Positions 41,601 through 53,694 are shown, counted from the stretch's first letter. The stretch is DNA of 64,000 nucleotides from Macrotis lagotis (GCF_037893015.1 NC_133666.1:460194594-460258593); one strand, 5' to 3'. Numbers and translations: made by a program. The notes: generated by a model not told the origin, from the sequence alone.

Positions 41601-43190
41601 CTTGTTCTACAGCTTTCCTTTACTGAGTACTAGGATTTCTTCCAGACCACAAAACCATCTTCTCCACACTCCATTTCAGTTTGGAAAGGACTTTCTATAG
41701 GAGGCTTTCAGGATCTGATATACAGTATGCTAGTTTCCTAAATTTTGTGTGGCTGCATATTTGGTAACTGAAATAATCTTGGAATCAACCAATACCAAGA
41801 AATCAGTTTTATAGTCTTATGAAGTAAGCATTCATCTAACACTTTTCAATGCGTTTCATTTCCCTTTCTAACATAATATTGTGACCCCTGAACTTTATTT
41901 TTGGTTACATCTTAGTCCTTTTATATCTTGAAACAGCACTATTTTCAGAATAGTATTATCCCTCCAGCTAGAGTTTTTCCTAGTTTTAACCCTTCCCTCC
42001 CCTAGTTAATTTACTTAGCAATTAACTAGTCCCAGAGGCACTTCAAGCGGGCTGATGGGAATCTAGAACAAAATGAACCCAATAGATTAGAAAAGTGAAT
42101 AATTTTACAAGGACTTTAGTGTCTAGATTGGTTTTCTGATTTATCATCCTAATCATTAAAAGAGGATTTTTTTAAAAAGTTGAAAATATTCAAATTCTCT
42201 TCTCCCTCATCTATTTCTGTCCTTAAGCCTACTTTATCCTAAAGGAGTTGTTAGCATCTTTTAGGACCAAAGATAATTGTTTTTTGCTTCACAGTTAATG
42301 ATCAGGTCTAAAACAAATAGGACTGTTACCCAAGGATCAGTCCAAAGGAAGGAAACCAGCATTTTCCCTGCTGTGATCAGCCACAGGGGCCAGAATAGCT
42401 AGTTTTAGTTTCATAAAAGGGGTGCTACTTTCAAATTTAACTAAAAGATTAGCCTTATCAGGTGAAATGTATTGCTATTAGCAGGCAGGTGCTGCTCTGT
42501 TTTTCACAGTCTGGCTGTTAATTTGAAGTCTGTTGAGGTACCTTTGATCAGAGCTCCTCAGCTTCTGTAAGGCCTTGCCTGTGTCCATAGAGGTTGGCTC
42601 AGGGAAACATCAAAAGAACTAAGAGCCAGACTCTAATCTCAGTTTCTTCCTGTTTCTCTGCCTGCTCCACTAGGGTCAGAGAACAGCCTTTCTCTGGAAG
42701 GCCTGTCCACACTCTCCTCAAGGCCATAAGCTTTAAGTATAATTGGTTTTACAGGGAGTGTCAAAATATCCACACTGTGGAGGGATTACTTTCTTTTGTA
42801 ATTCTGAGGCCTTGCAAAATGGGGATCATGACTGACAAAGGAGTTGGAAAGATATGGAAATTCATACCTAAAGGCCAGTCCTGGAAGTAACTGAGAGCAA
42901 ACCAATCTTGGGGGGGGAAGTCCATTTAAATGTTTAAGCTCTTAAGGGATCATTTAATGATGCATATAATTTCACAGTCATATAGAGACACATGGATTCT
43001 TATTTGAACCTGTGAGAACTAGGTTATAGGTAACTAGATACTATAGTAGGTACAGATCATAGTGTTATGAATGAATGAATCCATTTTAAGTTTAGAGTGA
43101 CTTGCCCAGGGTAAAATGCTAATAGCTTTAAGAAGCATAATTGAACATAGATCAACTTGATCCAAAGTGCTATCAATCTATATACAATAC
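41601..43190. other. Intergenic, nothing recognised
   Basis: Mostly AT-rich. The 98-codon frame at 42594-42890 has no family match that I recognise. Confidence 0.35.
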
Positions 43191-43194
43191 TGGA

Positions 43195-43410
43195 ATCTAG
43201 TTGGTAGAGCACTGTGCCTGGATTCAGGAGGCTCTAACACTCAGATACTAGCCATGAGACCTTGGGCAAGTCAAATTAATATCTACCTCAATTTCCTCAA
43301 CTGTAAAATCGGGATAACAATAACTACTTCCTAGGACTTTGTGAGAATAAAATGCAATATTTATAAAATGCTTAGCATAAGGTAAGTGTATTACTACTAT
43401 TATCTCAGAA
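43195..43410 (+). repeat. CORE-SINE remnant
   Basis: 'ttggtagagcactgtgcctg', 'gagaccttgggcaagtcaaa', 'caatttcctcaactgtaaaa', 'ttataaaatgcttagcataa' in CORE-SINE order. Confidence 0.65.
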
Positions 43411-43459
43411 CTACTTTCCCTATTATGCTCATGGATGTGGTACTTGGGAATGAATTTTC

Positions 43460-44060
43460 ATCTGGTCCAGTACATATCAATCGCTGATTAAGCACCTTCT
43501 ACAGTCAAAATATGTGCTAGAGGATAGATCAAAATATCTGCCCTCAGGGAGTTTAGACTTACAGCTTTAAGACTATACAAATTATTATGCAAGTTAAAAA
43601 TATAAGAGTCAAACAGAATGGCATGAGGAAGGAAGATCTCTGAAAAGGCATGGAGGAAGGGAAGGTTGTAGGCAGGTGAGGAGGTGTCACGTGAGCTGGG
43701 CTTTTCAAGGGAGGCAAGGATTTGAATAGGTGAAGATTTGGAAAAAAATAATTCTGAGCATGGGTGATGCATTACATCAAGAAAGGACCACCTGAGGCAA
43801 GATTGGCGAACTAGGACCAGCCCTGCTTGCCAAGAACATAGAATGAATTAGGGCAGGAAATGTCAGTTGAAACCATATTGGCAAGCTTTAAATTTGAGTC
43901 TGTGGTGTTTATATTTTTTTTCAGTAAGGAATAGCCACTGAAGGTTTTTGAACAGAGGTGTGACATGAATAGATGTGCATTAGGAAGATTACTCCAGCTA
44001 GGACAGGAATGATGGGATGGAGAAGGAAACTAGCTGGGGACATCTGGCCAATATTCACCA
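43460..44060 (+). repeat. Long GA-rich dispersed repeat
   Basis: Starts 'gattaagcaccttctacagt ... tctgccctcagggagtttag' and continues with the GA-rich body ('gaacagaggtgtgacatgaa'). Same family as 51560-52820. Confidence 0.6.
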
Positions 44061-44549
44061 CCAAAGGGAGACCTTGCCCAAATGCAGGGCCAGAGAGTCC
44101 AGATACCAAGGGAATCGGTGCAGAACGAGTGCATAACAACATTAAGTAACCTGCTCAACTGGTTAAAAGGCAGCTACATCTAATAGCTAACTCAAGATGT
44201 TTTATCTGATAGATCCCAAGTCCTAGTTCCAAACAAACTTAAAAAAAAGCAACTGCCACTTTTTTAATTTTATAAGAATTTTGGCTGGAGTCAAAACTCA
44301 TTAGGATTATGTAGATGCAGTGTATCAGTCCAAGTCTACATGGATTTAAAAGACGTTTCTCCTCACCCATTTCCTCCTGCCAGGACCTCCCTTAACTCTT
44401 CTCCCTTTGGTTTGTTTCTTAGCCATGAAGAGGCCAATACTGCTATTTTTCCTATTCTTTTGGGGGAGAGAGTGAAGGTCTTCTTTAGTTAACATTTTGC
44501 CATTTTCCTGGCCTTTGTTGTTCAGATAGTGCCCCCACTCCTGAAGGCT

Positions 44550-44720
44550 AATTTAGAATTGTAGAATGGTGACTTTTTAGGGCTGAAAAGCACCTTCAAG
44601 ATCAGCTGAGACAATCAGCTTATTTTATAGATGAGGAAACTGATTTCAGAGGCTGTTTGATTTTCCTCCCATCCCCAATTCCATAGTTAGTGAATCATCT
44701 GGTAAGGATGTTCACAATCT
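44550..44720 (-). repeat. MIR3/L3-like remnant
   Basis: 'aagcaccttcaagatcagct ... ttttatagatgaggaaactg'. Confidence 0.5.
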
Positions 44721-44984
44721 TTAGTGCTACAGAATAGGAAACATTTAACAAAATTGATAAAAAAAAAATGCCATTAATATTTAAGTCTATATATAACTGG
44801 AAGGGAAAAAGGTACAATTTAGTGACCTCATTTCAATTGGAGTTTGACATCACTGTCATTCTACATCATATATGTCTTTAACAATTCATTTGGGTTCAAT
44901 GAGGTCAGCTTTAAATGAGGTGGGACAGACCTGACACAAGCAAGTGGGGATTGGAAGGATGGTGAGCTTATAAGAATAGTTCTT

Positions 44985-45195
44985 GGTTCAGGGGGATATT
45001 AACCTGGGGTCTGTGAACTTTTAAAAATATCTAAATATTAAATTTAAAAGTAAAAAATATTTATTTGTTGATTTCTGTATTTCAATATAACTGGTTTCCT
45101 TTGTAGTTTTGTATTGTATTTTATTTGGAGAAGTCCATAGGCTTCAGCAGACTAAAGAAGAGGTCTTTGACACAACAGAGATTAAGAATCCATGC
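44985..45195 (+). repeat. MITE-like repeat (MARNA-like), fuller copy
   Basis: From 'gatattaacctggggtctgt' to 'cacaacagagattaagaatc', with 'tttcaatataactggtttcc' in the middle; the two ends are roughly inverted (ttaacc / ..ttaag). Related to 5240-5395. Confidence 0.5.
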
Positions 45196-46190
45196 CCTTG
45201 TAGATTAGGTTCTAGCCTAATTAAAGAGAAGCAGAATTACTTTTTTTATTGTAATCCCTAACCTCTTGTCCCACCATCCTTCTCCAAAGAAAGCTTTATT
45301 TTCTACCTGGAGAAAAAGCTTGTCCATTGCTCTTCTCAGAGAGACAGTCTGCTGTGGGACCAGAATTATATCTATCTGCTCCATTAAATATTGTTAGTCT
45401 AGAGGATGTAGTTTTCAGGTTCAGTTAACTTTTGATCATTATTTTGGTTTTCTTTTCTTTTTGTTTTCTTTTCTTTTTAATTGGGAGAAGCAAAGACCCT
45501 AATGTTTATATCCAAAGTTTTACTACTTTCCCACCAAAAACCAGGTCCATAATGAACACTCATAGGAAGTAGCAAAGAAACCCATTCAAATCAATAGCAA
45601 AACAGAAATCATAGAAGGTATGCACAGGAGAAGATATACAGGATAATACAGAGAGGAGCTCTTCCATCCGGTGAGAGGTGAGAGGTAACGACTCAACTAA
45701 AAGAGAGTACTGGGGGGGGTGGGGGAGAATCTTCCTAAAGTCTAAATAAATAGGGCAATGAGGGAGACTACCAACTCCTCTTACATCAGCTTCTTCCCAG
45801 AGTTTTTCCTTCAGCAATCTGAAATGGGGTTGGTATCTTCTATGTTTTCTCTTAAAAGTGGAAGCCAAAAGCATCCTGAAGTCTGAAGCAACTGAAGAAA
45901 CTTCAAAAGATTGAAGATTTGACTACCCTGTGCCTCATGCACTGGTCTCCACCAGTGAAAGTTCCATACCAATGAACTTGGGAGATATATACATATACAG
46001 ACAAATATAAATGTTTGTATATTTTCTGTATGTGTGTATATGCATGTGACAGGTATGTGTTTACATATAATCACTTGTGTATATCTATGCAATATGATAG
46101 AACAATAACAAAAATAATAATAGCTAATATACTTTTATATGACATTTTAAGTTTGTGTAGCTTATTTATATGCCTTATTTCTTTTGGTCA
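45196..46190. other. Intergenic, nothing recognised
   Basis: The open frames at 45560-45874 and 45811-46092 (- strand) have no recognised homology. Confidence 0.35.
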
Positions 46191-46194
46191 TTTA

Positions 46195-46400
46195 AATAGG
46201 CTTTGCTCTTTACAAAGCACTTTACCTATAATGCTTCATTTGATCCTCTCAACAATCCTGTAAGGTAAATGATGCAAATATTATTCTGAGTTTCACAGTT
46301 GAGAAATTAAGTGATTTTCCCTAAGGTCACAAAGCAAGAAAATTGCAGAGCTAGGACTCCAGTCAAAATCTCCTGACTCCAAGTCTAGGACAAGAAGAAC
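46195..46400 (-). repeat. MIR-like SINE remnant
   Basis: 'caaagcactttacctataat ... tttgatcctctcaacaatcc ... aaggtcacaaagcaagaaaa ... atctcctgactccaagtcta'. Confidence 0.65.
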
Positions 46401-46465
46401 ATGCATCAAACTTCTGGAAGTGAGAAACTTGAATCTAGAACAGACTCCATCACCAATATGGTAAG

Positions 46466-47072
46466 TAACCTAGAACAAATTCCTGGATCTTTCTAGCTTA
46501 TGGTGTCTTTATCTGTAAAATAAAGAATTTAGACCCTTATTTGAATAGGTCCCAGTAATATATAACTCATGATCTACTTAATGGTTTTCAGAACTGCACC
46601 AAATGATAATACTATAACCTAGGACAAATTCTTGAATCTTTCTAGGTTATAGTATCTTATAGTGTCTTCACCTGTAAAATAAGAGCTTTAGAGGGCAGTT
46701 AGGTGGTACAGTAGATAGAGCACTGGCTATGAAGTCAGGAGGACTTAAGTTCAAATCTGACCTCATACACTTACTAGCTGTGTGACCTTGGGCATGTCAC
46801 TTAACCCTGCTTGCCTTGCCTTGCCATCTCCAGTCATCCTCTATATCTGGTCATTAGACCCAGATGGCTCTGGAGGAGAAAGTGAGACTGGTGACTTAGC
46901 ATAGTACCCCCTCACTCAAATCCAATTCATTTGTTTGTCTTGGTATCACCTCCCTGAAGGACAACAGCATAAGGGATTTAGACCCTTATTTGGAAAAGTC
47001 CCAACAATGTGTGATTCAGGATATACTTAATGACCTTCAGAACTGCACCAATAAATAATGGTATGATACCAT
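46466..47072 (+). repeat. Tandem duplication (about 149-bp unit), second copy split by a SINE
   Basis: Copy A, 46466-46614, begins TAACCTAGAACAAATTC and ends near ACTGCACCAAATGATAATAC. Copy B begins TAACCTAGGACAAATTC at 46615, is interrupted at 46694-46969, and continues GGATTTAGACCCTTATTTGG to ACTGCACCAATAAATAATGG. The unit itself resembles an old SINE tail. Confidence 0.85.
46694..46969 (+). mobile_element. Older, long-form marsupial SINE
   Basis: Head 'gggcagttaggtggtacagt', then after 'aaccctgcttgccttgcc' a long 3' part ('agacccagatggctctggag ... tatcacctccctgaagg') absent from the short copies. Flanks 'ataagagctttaga' and 'ataagggatttaga' are the target-site duplication. Confidence 0.85.
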
Positions 47073-47227
47073 ATCTATTATAAATGCATATAAAAAGATT
47101 TGCCTTTTTTCTTTTTAAAGAAATTGAAATGACACTTTAGAAAACAAAGATTGGAAGAAGAGTTAAACCAGACTAAATTCAGAGGAAAGAAATTGGTGCT
47201 GGAGGTGAATTTTGAAAGTATAGAGAG

Positions 47228-47385
47228 GGGCAGCTAGGTGGCACAGTGGATAGAGCACAGGCCCTGGAGTCAGGAGTATTTGAGTTCAAATTTGACCTCA
47301 GACACTTAATGATTACCTAGCTGTGTGGCCTTGGGCAAGCCACTTAACCCCATTGCCTTGCAAAAAAAAAAAACAAACTTAAAAA
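47228..47385 (+). mobile_element. Marsupial tRNA-headed SINE, perfect 14-bp TSD
   Basis: Full-length, flanked by GAAAGTATAGAGAG at 47214-47227 and 47386-47399. Confidence 0.95.
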
Positions 47386-47559
47386 GAAAGTATAGAGAGA
47401 TTAATTTTCAAATTCTTCACCATCTAAACAGGGCAAGAGTTTAAGGATTGGAAGAAAAAAATATCTGTTTTAACAAAAAAAAAGAGTTCATTGGCCTCCC
47501 TTCCAAATACCATTATATTAAACTTCCTTGTATTGATTATTTTCTACCTATTAAAATTA

Positions 47560-47735
47560 TATTTATTTTACATGTATTGGTGTTCTTATTGTATCCCCCA
47601 ACAGAATATAAGTTCCTAAGAGGTAGGAAGTGTTCCATTTTTTTCTTGTATGTCTTGGTGCCCAGCATATGCCTAGAACATAATAGGCCCTGTTGCATGT
47701 TGAGTTATTGATTGAATTACTGACTCAAAAACCAA
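47560..47735 (+). repeat. L2 LINE 3' end
   Basis: 'gtatcccccaacagaatata ... gtgcccagcatatgcctaga ... tgagttattgattgaatta'. Confidence 0.6.
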
Positions 47736-47783
47736 CTTTCACATTACTATAAAAACATTTTTTTCTAACAATATGAGTTTTTG

Positions 47784-47930
47784 GGGGCAGCTAGGTGGCA
47801 CAGTGGATAGAGCACTGACCTTGGAGTCAGGAGGACCTAATTTTAAATCTGGCCTCAGGCACTTAATTATTACCTGGCTATGTGACCTTGGGCAAGTCAC
47901 TTAACCCTATTGCCTTAAATAAATAAATAA
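47784..47930 (+). mobile_element. Marsupial tRNA-headed SINE, older variant
   Basis: GGGGCAGCTAGGTGGCAC start, 'attattacctggctatgtga', tail AAATAAATAAATAA. Confidence 0.88.
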
Positions 47931-48578
47931 TGAAAATATGTGTTATTAATGGTTTTGTTTTACATCACAGCCCTGATAAAACTTTTTTTTTAAGCACTAT
48001 CATTCTTCAGATGATGCTACATGGTCATGAGTATGAAACACCTTAATCTCCAGTGAATTGAGGTGTCTCAAGGGCATTGAAGAAACACGTGGTAGATATG
48101 GAATGACATCACCAACAGTGACTTGTGCTGAAGAAATAGTATATAAAAGATATTATCTAAGAAGGATAAAACATCTTCATTCAGGATGTGACAGAGAAGC
48201 TCCTAAGACTCATTAAACATGATGTTGACTATCCATTTCTGATAAATTCCCAGAATATAAAGTAAATACCATTATGAAGAATTACATATTTTAGAAGCAC
48301 AGGTGGTATTTTCATCACCACCAATGATAAAAATCTTGTTAGGAAAATGGTATCAAGAGTCCAAGATTTGGATTTGTGGACCACAGTTTAAGTATAGGAA
48401 TTTTGGGCTCATGACTAGGGATAGACATACCAACAGAGCACCTTGATAAATAGCTGTTAATTGATTGGTAAAACTGTTTTTACCTGAAGTTTTGAAAATC
48501 TGATCAACAGAGCTTTGGGGCACCTAGCAGAAAACTGCCTATATAATCTCCATCAATCTGGAGACCATAGTAAGAAGA

Positions 48579-48684
48579 AAAATAGCATTAATGCTATTTT
48601 AAACTAAAAGTAATTTCATTTACATAATACAATTTATTTAATAATAATTAATTTAACAAATTAATTAAAATAGCATTAATGCTA
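48579..48684. repeat. Duplicated palindrome flanking AT-rich segment
   Basis: A perfect 22-bp palindrome (AAAATAGCATTAATGCTATTTT) lies at 48579-48600. Its first 18 bases recur at 48667-48684, and 70 bases of about 85-90% A+T lie between the two 18-bp copies. Confidence 0.9.
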
Positions 48685-48929
48685 CTGAATTTGATAAGCC
48701 CATAAATTTAAAGGAGTGTTATATTTAGGTTCAGAAAATTCGGTTTCCCAGGCAAGGGAGGTGTGGTTGGATAGGAGTTAATCTGAATAAAGCTGACTAT
48801 GAGGCAACAGTTTGACATGGTAGCTAAAAAAGTCAATTTGAGGTATACTCTCCAGGACTAGGTATGTGATAGACGTATTTTGCCCTTGTCTGTTCTATAT
48901 TCACCTTAAGGAAGGATTGTGGTAAATTG

Positions 48930-49370
48930 GAATGAATTCTAGGCAAACAGGATTGTGAAAGGTCTTGAGATTATGTCATATAAAAATAGGTGAAAGGATC
49001 CAGAGGAGTTTAGCCTAAGGGGGAAAAATCACTTAACAGGGACAGACTAGCTATTGCCAAGAATTCGAAAGGTTGTCATGCGGAAGGATTAGAGTTGTTC
49101 TTGGCTCTGTAAGACTCAGGAACGATGGGTGGGAGTTGCAATAGGGCCAACTTAGACATGACGTCAAGGAAACCTTTCTAACAATTGGAGCTGTCCAAAA
49201 GCAAAAAGTCCCATCTCTAAAGACTTGTGTTCTGTCTCCCCATCAAGCCAAGACTAGATGTCCACTGGCATGTCATGAAGGGCATGGGTTTTTCAGATTT
49301 GGGTTGAACTCTTTGGCTTCCCTAGCTCTTAGATACTGAGATTCTATGATTCAGAGGAAGGCCTCTAGGT
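48930..49370 (+). mobile_element. CR1/L3 LINE 3' end
   Basis: Ordered matches to the CR1-type end: 'gcggaaggattagagttgtt', 'gggtgggagttgcaataggg', 'acctttctaacaattggagc tg', 'ttagatactgagattctatgattc'. Confidence 0.65.
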
Positions 49371-49734
49371 TCAGTATTGAGAACTTATAGGAGAACATAG
49401 ACGGGAAATGAATAGGAAGAAAAGATGCAAACAGATGACAATCTGTACTGAAAGAGGGTGTTCCTATCTGAAAGGTACAAATGCATGTGTGTGTGTGTAT
49501 TTAAATGCTGGCTATTAGTGCTTTTATTTATTTATTTTTTTGCAACTATTTAGAGGTTGACTTGAAAAGTCAACTTGAAAGTCACTTGAATGAAAAAACT
49601 AGAATGAGAGTATCCTTCAAATTGTTAACTGTTTTGTTTCCTGAAGGTAAGTTCAACAGAACTCATCTGCATTCTTATACATTGGAGACTCACTACTGAT
49701 CACAGGAATCTGACTGGAGCACCAAACTTAACCC

Positions 49735-50140
49735 TTGACCAGTGCTAGTAGCTCCATTCTTTTGGTCATTTTTCTTTGTGATCTCATTCTTGGCAAAGAT
49801 ACTGGAGGAAATTTGCCATTTCCTTCTCTAATTCTTTTTTTTTTAGGGTTTTTTTTTATTTTAATTTTTTTCTCTCCCCCTTTATTGCTCAAGCAAGTCT
49901 ATATTCACAGTGGGGGCGGGGGTATTTCATTTACTCTTAAACAAGAATATTTTATTAATGTAAAAAAAACATTTGTACAAAATGAGGATAAAAAAATAAA
50001 AGAAAATAAAGAAAGAAAAAATCCCCCCCCCAAAAAACCCTAATTCTTTTTTTCAGATGAGGAAATTGAGACAAATGGGGTGAAGTGAATTACCCAGTTC
50101 CTTCACACAATTAGCCTCCTAGCTGCCCCATCATTTCCCT
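49735..50140 (-). repeat. CORE-SINE (long form, reverse) split by a 198-bp insertion
   Basis: Left part 'aggaaatttgccatttcctt' (to 49841) and right part 'cagatgaggaaattgagaca ... cctcctagctgcccc' are the two halves of one old SINE in reverse orientation. Confidence 0.7.
49842..50039 (-). mobile_element. Retroposed insertion with perfect 14-bp TSD, family unassigned
   Basis: Bounded by CTAATTCTTTTTTT at 49828-49841 and 50040-50053. Read on the - strand it has AATAAAATATTC, C-rich and A-rich blocks, and an A-rich end at the left. Probably a 5'-truncated LINE or LINE-mobilised copy. The 102-codon + frame over it is an artefact. Confidence 0.75.
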
Positions 50141-51149
50141 TAAGACGGGACATAATCTAATGGACACAGCCTTGAGTTTGATATTCTATATAAGTGTAGG
50201 TGGTGAATGGAGATTTCTTTTTTTTTCTGGTTATAGTCCTTTCAAATAGTAACTTGGATTTGTTAGGAGGTGAAGAAGGCATTTGGCAAGACAGTTCTGT
50301 CATAAATGGAAAATGACTATGGGTTAAATAGCCAGAAAATCTCTACAGGCTCTCCTGTTGTGGGGCCTGACATTGAACTACAACTAGTAGAAAGTGCTTT
50401 GTTATTTCAATGAAAATAATACAGCTAACATACTTCCCCTAAAACAGGGAAAGATGCCAAAATATTTCTCAATTTTAAGATTTCTAGACTATCTCAACTC
50501 TTTACTTCTATTCCAAATGACAGTAATATTTTAGTTTCAAACTGGGAATTTACAGTACTATGGAATGAGATGTTTCATAAGTTTGTGTTTAAACTAAAAG
50601 ATTTTTTTAAAGTGTCTCTTCCTGTGGGCTACAAGGGCAGGCAATAAGGCTAACTCAGCATGAGATCAAGTCCTTTAGTAACAAGAACAAAGTATAAATT
50701 CCGAGGTATATTTTAGACATGGCCATGTGGAAATTTGCTTTGTTTAATTATGCATACTTGTGCTTGCTTTCTTTTTTCTTTTTTTGTTCAATGAAAAATA
50801 AAATTAAAATTTTGAAAATGACTTCACTCATTTCTTTGCTTTGGCTAGTTACTGAGTGTGACTGGGTTCTGAAACAACTCCTCCTCTACCTTTCATTACT
50901 CATCAGACATTCCATAATATTTATTGACTGAGAGCTAAGGATATATTCTAGACCAAAGGGAGTATGATTTCAAGATTAGACATAGCTTTTAGCCTCAGTG
51001 AATTTATTAGATCATGGGGGAGAACAGGAAATATGACATAACATCAACAGAAATAGAGTTAATTCTCAGTTATCCATTTGGGTGCTCAGTTAATTTCATT
51101 CTTTTGACACCCTTCCTGGATGAATTCCAGGACAGCTTCCTTGCCACTA

Positions 51150-51345
51150 TGTTCCTGTTGATGGATAATGCACTGGTCTTGGAGTCAGAAGATCTGAGGT
51201 CAAATCCATTTTCTAATACATACTGGCTGTGTGACCCTGGGTAAGTCACATAACCTATGTTTAACTCATCTGTAAAAGGAGGATAATAATAATAATAATA
51301 ATATCTTTTTTAGCCTTTTTAAGAATTATTTAGCTATATAAATGC
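51150..51345 (+). repeat. CORE-SINE remnant with AAT microsatellite
   Basis: 'tgcactggtcttggagtcag ... gctgtgtgaccctgggtaag ... actcatctgtaaaaggagg' followed by (AAT)n at 51284-51303. Confidence 0.7.
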
Positions 51346-51559
51346 TCATTCCCTGAGGGGATGAGCCACATTCTAGGAGCCAGGCTTATTTTGTTAGGAG
51401 ATAGGTCTTCTGAGTCTTAGGCTCTACTGGGTTACATGAAAATCCCCATTTAACCCTGACTTGTGGTTTGGTTTTTCTCCCCTGAAGAAAATCTAAGTAT
51501 GCTAATTCTCTTCTTCAGTGGGGTAATTCTTTCCCCATCCTGTGAATGAAAGAACACAA

Positions 51560-52820
51560 AAAGCATTATTAACCATCTGGTATGTGTCCGATTGTGTTAA
51601 AATACTGAGGGATACAAAGAAAGGTAAAAGATAGGAGCTTACCTTCTGATGAGAGAAACAATCTGCAAACAACTAAATACAAATTATATGTATAATTTGT
51701 ATTTAGTGTATATACACACACACACACACAGTATAAGCTATATATAATATATCAATATATGATCATATTGAAGATAATCAACAAAGGGAAAGGGGAATCA
51801 GGAAATGTTCCTTGCTTGAAGGTGAGATTTTAGCTGGTACTAGAGGGAAGTCAGGGAAGCAGCAGAGAGGAGGAGGGAGAGAATTCCAGGCATAGGGGAT
51901 AGTTGATGAAGATGTATAGTTGAGATACAGGGAAGAGTTGGGAGATCACTGTCACCTGGGCAGGAGGAAGGAGGATGAATAAGGTGAAAAAAACTGGAGA
52001 AGTAAGGGAAATTTTATATTTGATCCTAGAGGTGATGGAAAACCACTGGAGTTCATTCATTTAAAAAAAGGTGGTTACATGGTCAATCTTGGTCACTCTT
52101 TAGGAAGATCCTTTTTGACAACTGAGAGGAGGAAAGACGATAGTAGGGAGAGGCAAAGCCAGGGGACCAACCAGGAAAGGTTGTTTCATTAGTTCAGGAA
52201 TGAAGTGATCAGAACCTGGACCAGAGAGAAGACAACTAGGAGATATTAAGGAAGTAGAAATAACAGGATTGATAACTAATTGGATATTGGAGATGAGAGA
52301 CAGTATGGGTACCCTCCACAGATTTAGGCAAGTTAGGAAGAGGAGAAGTTTTTGAAGGGAAGGTTAATGAGTTCAGTTTTGGACATGTTGATGTTTAGAT
52401 GTCTAAGAGTCACCTGTTCAAAATGTCCAATAGGCCAATTAGAAGTGCAAGTCTGGAAGTCAGGAATGTGCTTAAAGCTGGAAAGATACATATTTGAGAA
52501 TTGTCCAATAAAAGCATAAGAGGGCATCTAGGTGGTAGAGTGGCCCTGGAGTCCAGAGGACCTGAGTTCAAATTTGACCTCAGACACTAACTGTGTGACC
52601 TTGGGCAAGTCACTTAACCCCATTGCCTTGCAAAACCCAAATAAACAAACAAAAACGAGTATAAGAAATGATAGCTGAATGTATTGGAACTTAGGAAATC
52701 ACCAAGTGAAGTAGTATAGAGGAAGAAGAACCAAGAACCCAGGACAGAGGCCAGGTCTCAAGGACCCTACATTCTAACTACTAAGTTCTGGAGGAAGGAG
52801 ATATGGATTGTGGTTGAGTT
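51560..52820 (+). repeat. Long GA-rich dispersed repeat, best copy in the window
   Basis: Contiguous blocks: 'gagggatacaaagaaaggta', a palindromic segment at 51672-51707, 'ggtgagattttagctggtac', 'cagggaagcagcagagagga', 'atggaaaaccactggagttc', 'gagttcagttttggacatgt', 'caaaatgtccaataggccaa', 'aatcaccaagtgaagtagta', 'accaagaacccaggacagag'. It is interrupted by the SINE at 52521. No open frame of use; family not named. Confidence 0.7.
52521..52656 (+). mobile_element. Marsupial SINE with internal deletions
   Basis: Head lacks the 'gatagagcacca' block and the 'taataattacctag' block. Flanks AGCATAAGA (52513) and AGTATAAGA (52658) form the duplication. Confidence 0.88.
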
Positions 52821-52929
52821 CTCCTATTCCAGGATCCTAGAGAGAATTCTTGAATAGATCAGAAGGAGCTTATAACCTATTTGACCTTACCTCTTACCTA
52901 TTCTTCTCAGCAGTGAACAAACCTCAGAG

Positions 52930-53130
52930 TTAATAATAATGCCTTCCATTTATATAACAGCTACCATTTACAGAACACTTAGAAAATTACCCCATTTGAA
53001 CCTCACCCTAACCCAGAGGGGTAGGGTGCTATTATCATTCCCATTTTTACAGCTGAGGAAACTGAGGCTCACGGATTTTTTTAAGGGACTTGCCCAGGGT
53101 CATCCAGCTGGTGGAACCCTTGTGGTTCTT
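52930..53130 (-). repeat. MIR-like SINE remnant
   Basis: 'accatttacagaacacttag ... ttttacagctgaggaaactg ... acttgcccagggtcatccag'. Confidence 0.7.
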
Positions 53131-53457
53131 TTGAATATAATTCCAAGTCTCTTTCCAGTAAGCCTTTCATCCATCACACTGCTTAGTCAGGAAGTGAGCA
53201 TTTATTAAGTGCCTACTAAGCTCTGAGAATACAAAGAGAGGCAAGAGACCGGGGTAGAGGTGGCACCTCCCGAGGCTCTGCATCCTTGGATCTGGTACTT
53301 TCAGTAGCCTGTTTCCCCGGGCTATCCCAAGTTTCTTTCCTTTCCCTCTTCTAATCCTAGGCTCCCTAGGGGTTGGGCACTGCCAAGGCCTCCCTTCCCT
53401 GTGATCCAGCTGGCTGCCCCAACAGTTCCCGGTCAACTTTGCTCAGCTAGAACTAGG

Positions 53458-53472
53458 CTGCCCTCTGCTGGC
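53458..53472 (-). promoter_or_regulatory. Strong CTCF-like motif (reverse)
   Basis: + strand CTGCCCTCTGCTGGC; the - strand reads GCCAGCAGAGGGCAG, which fits CCASYAGRKGGCRS at all positions. It lies in a non-repetitive, relatively G+C-rich stretch (about 53240-53640). Binding not shown. Confidence 0.6.
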
Positions 53473-53694
53473 GTCTACCAAGTTAACCCTTCACCTCCGA
53501 TGCCCTCCAGTCAGACTTTGATGAGTCCATAGGTGACCCAGGAAGTCTGGTGTTACCCCAAAGGCATGAGCCTGGCACCTTCCACGGGCACAATCTGCCT
53601 AAAACTGAGAAGAAACTGGTTGAACTAAAGTTAAGAGAGAGGTTCATTTTGTTGACTCTATAGAAATTCATTTTTATTATTTGTAGAACATTCA

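Noticed and set aside
49735..50043. 102-codon + frame
   Set aside because: It runs across a target-site duplication and a poly-T/poly-C insertion; clearly an artefact.
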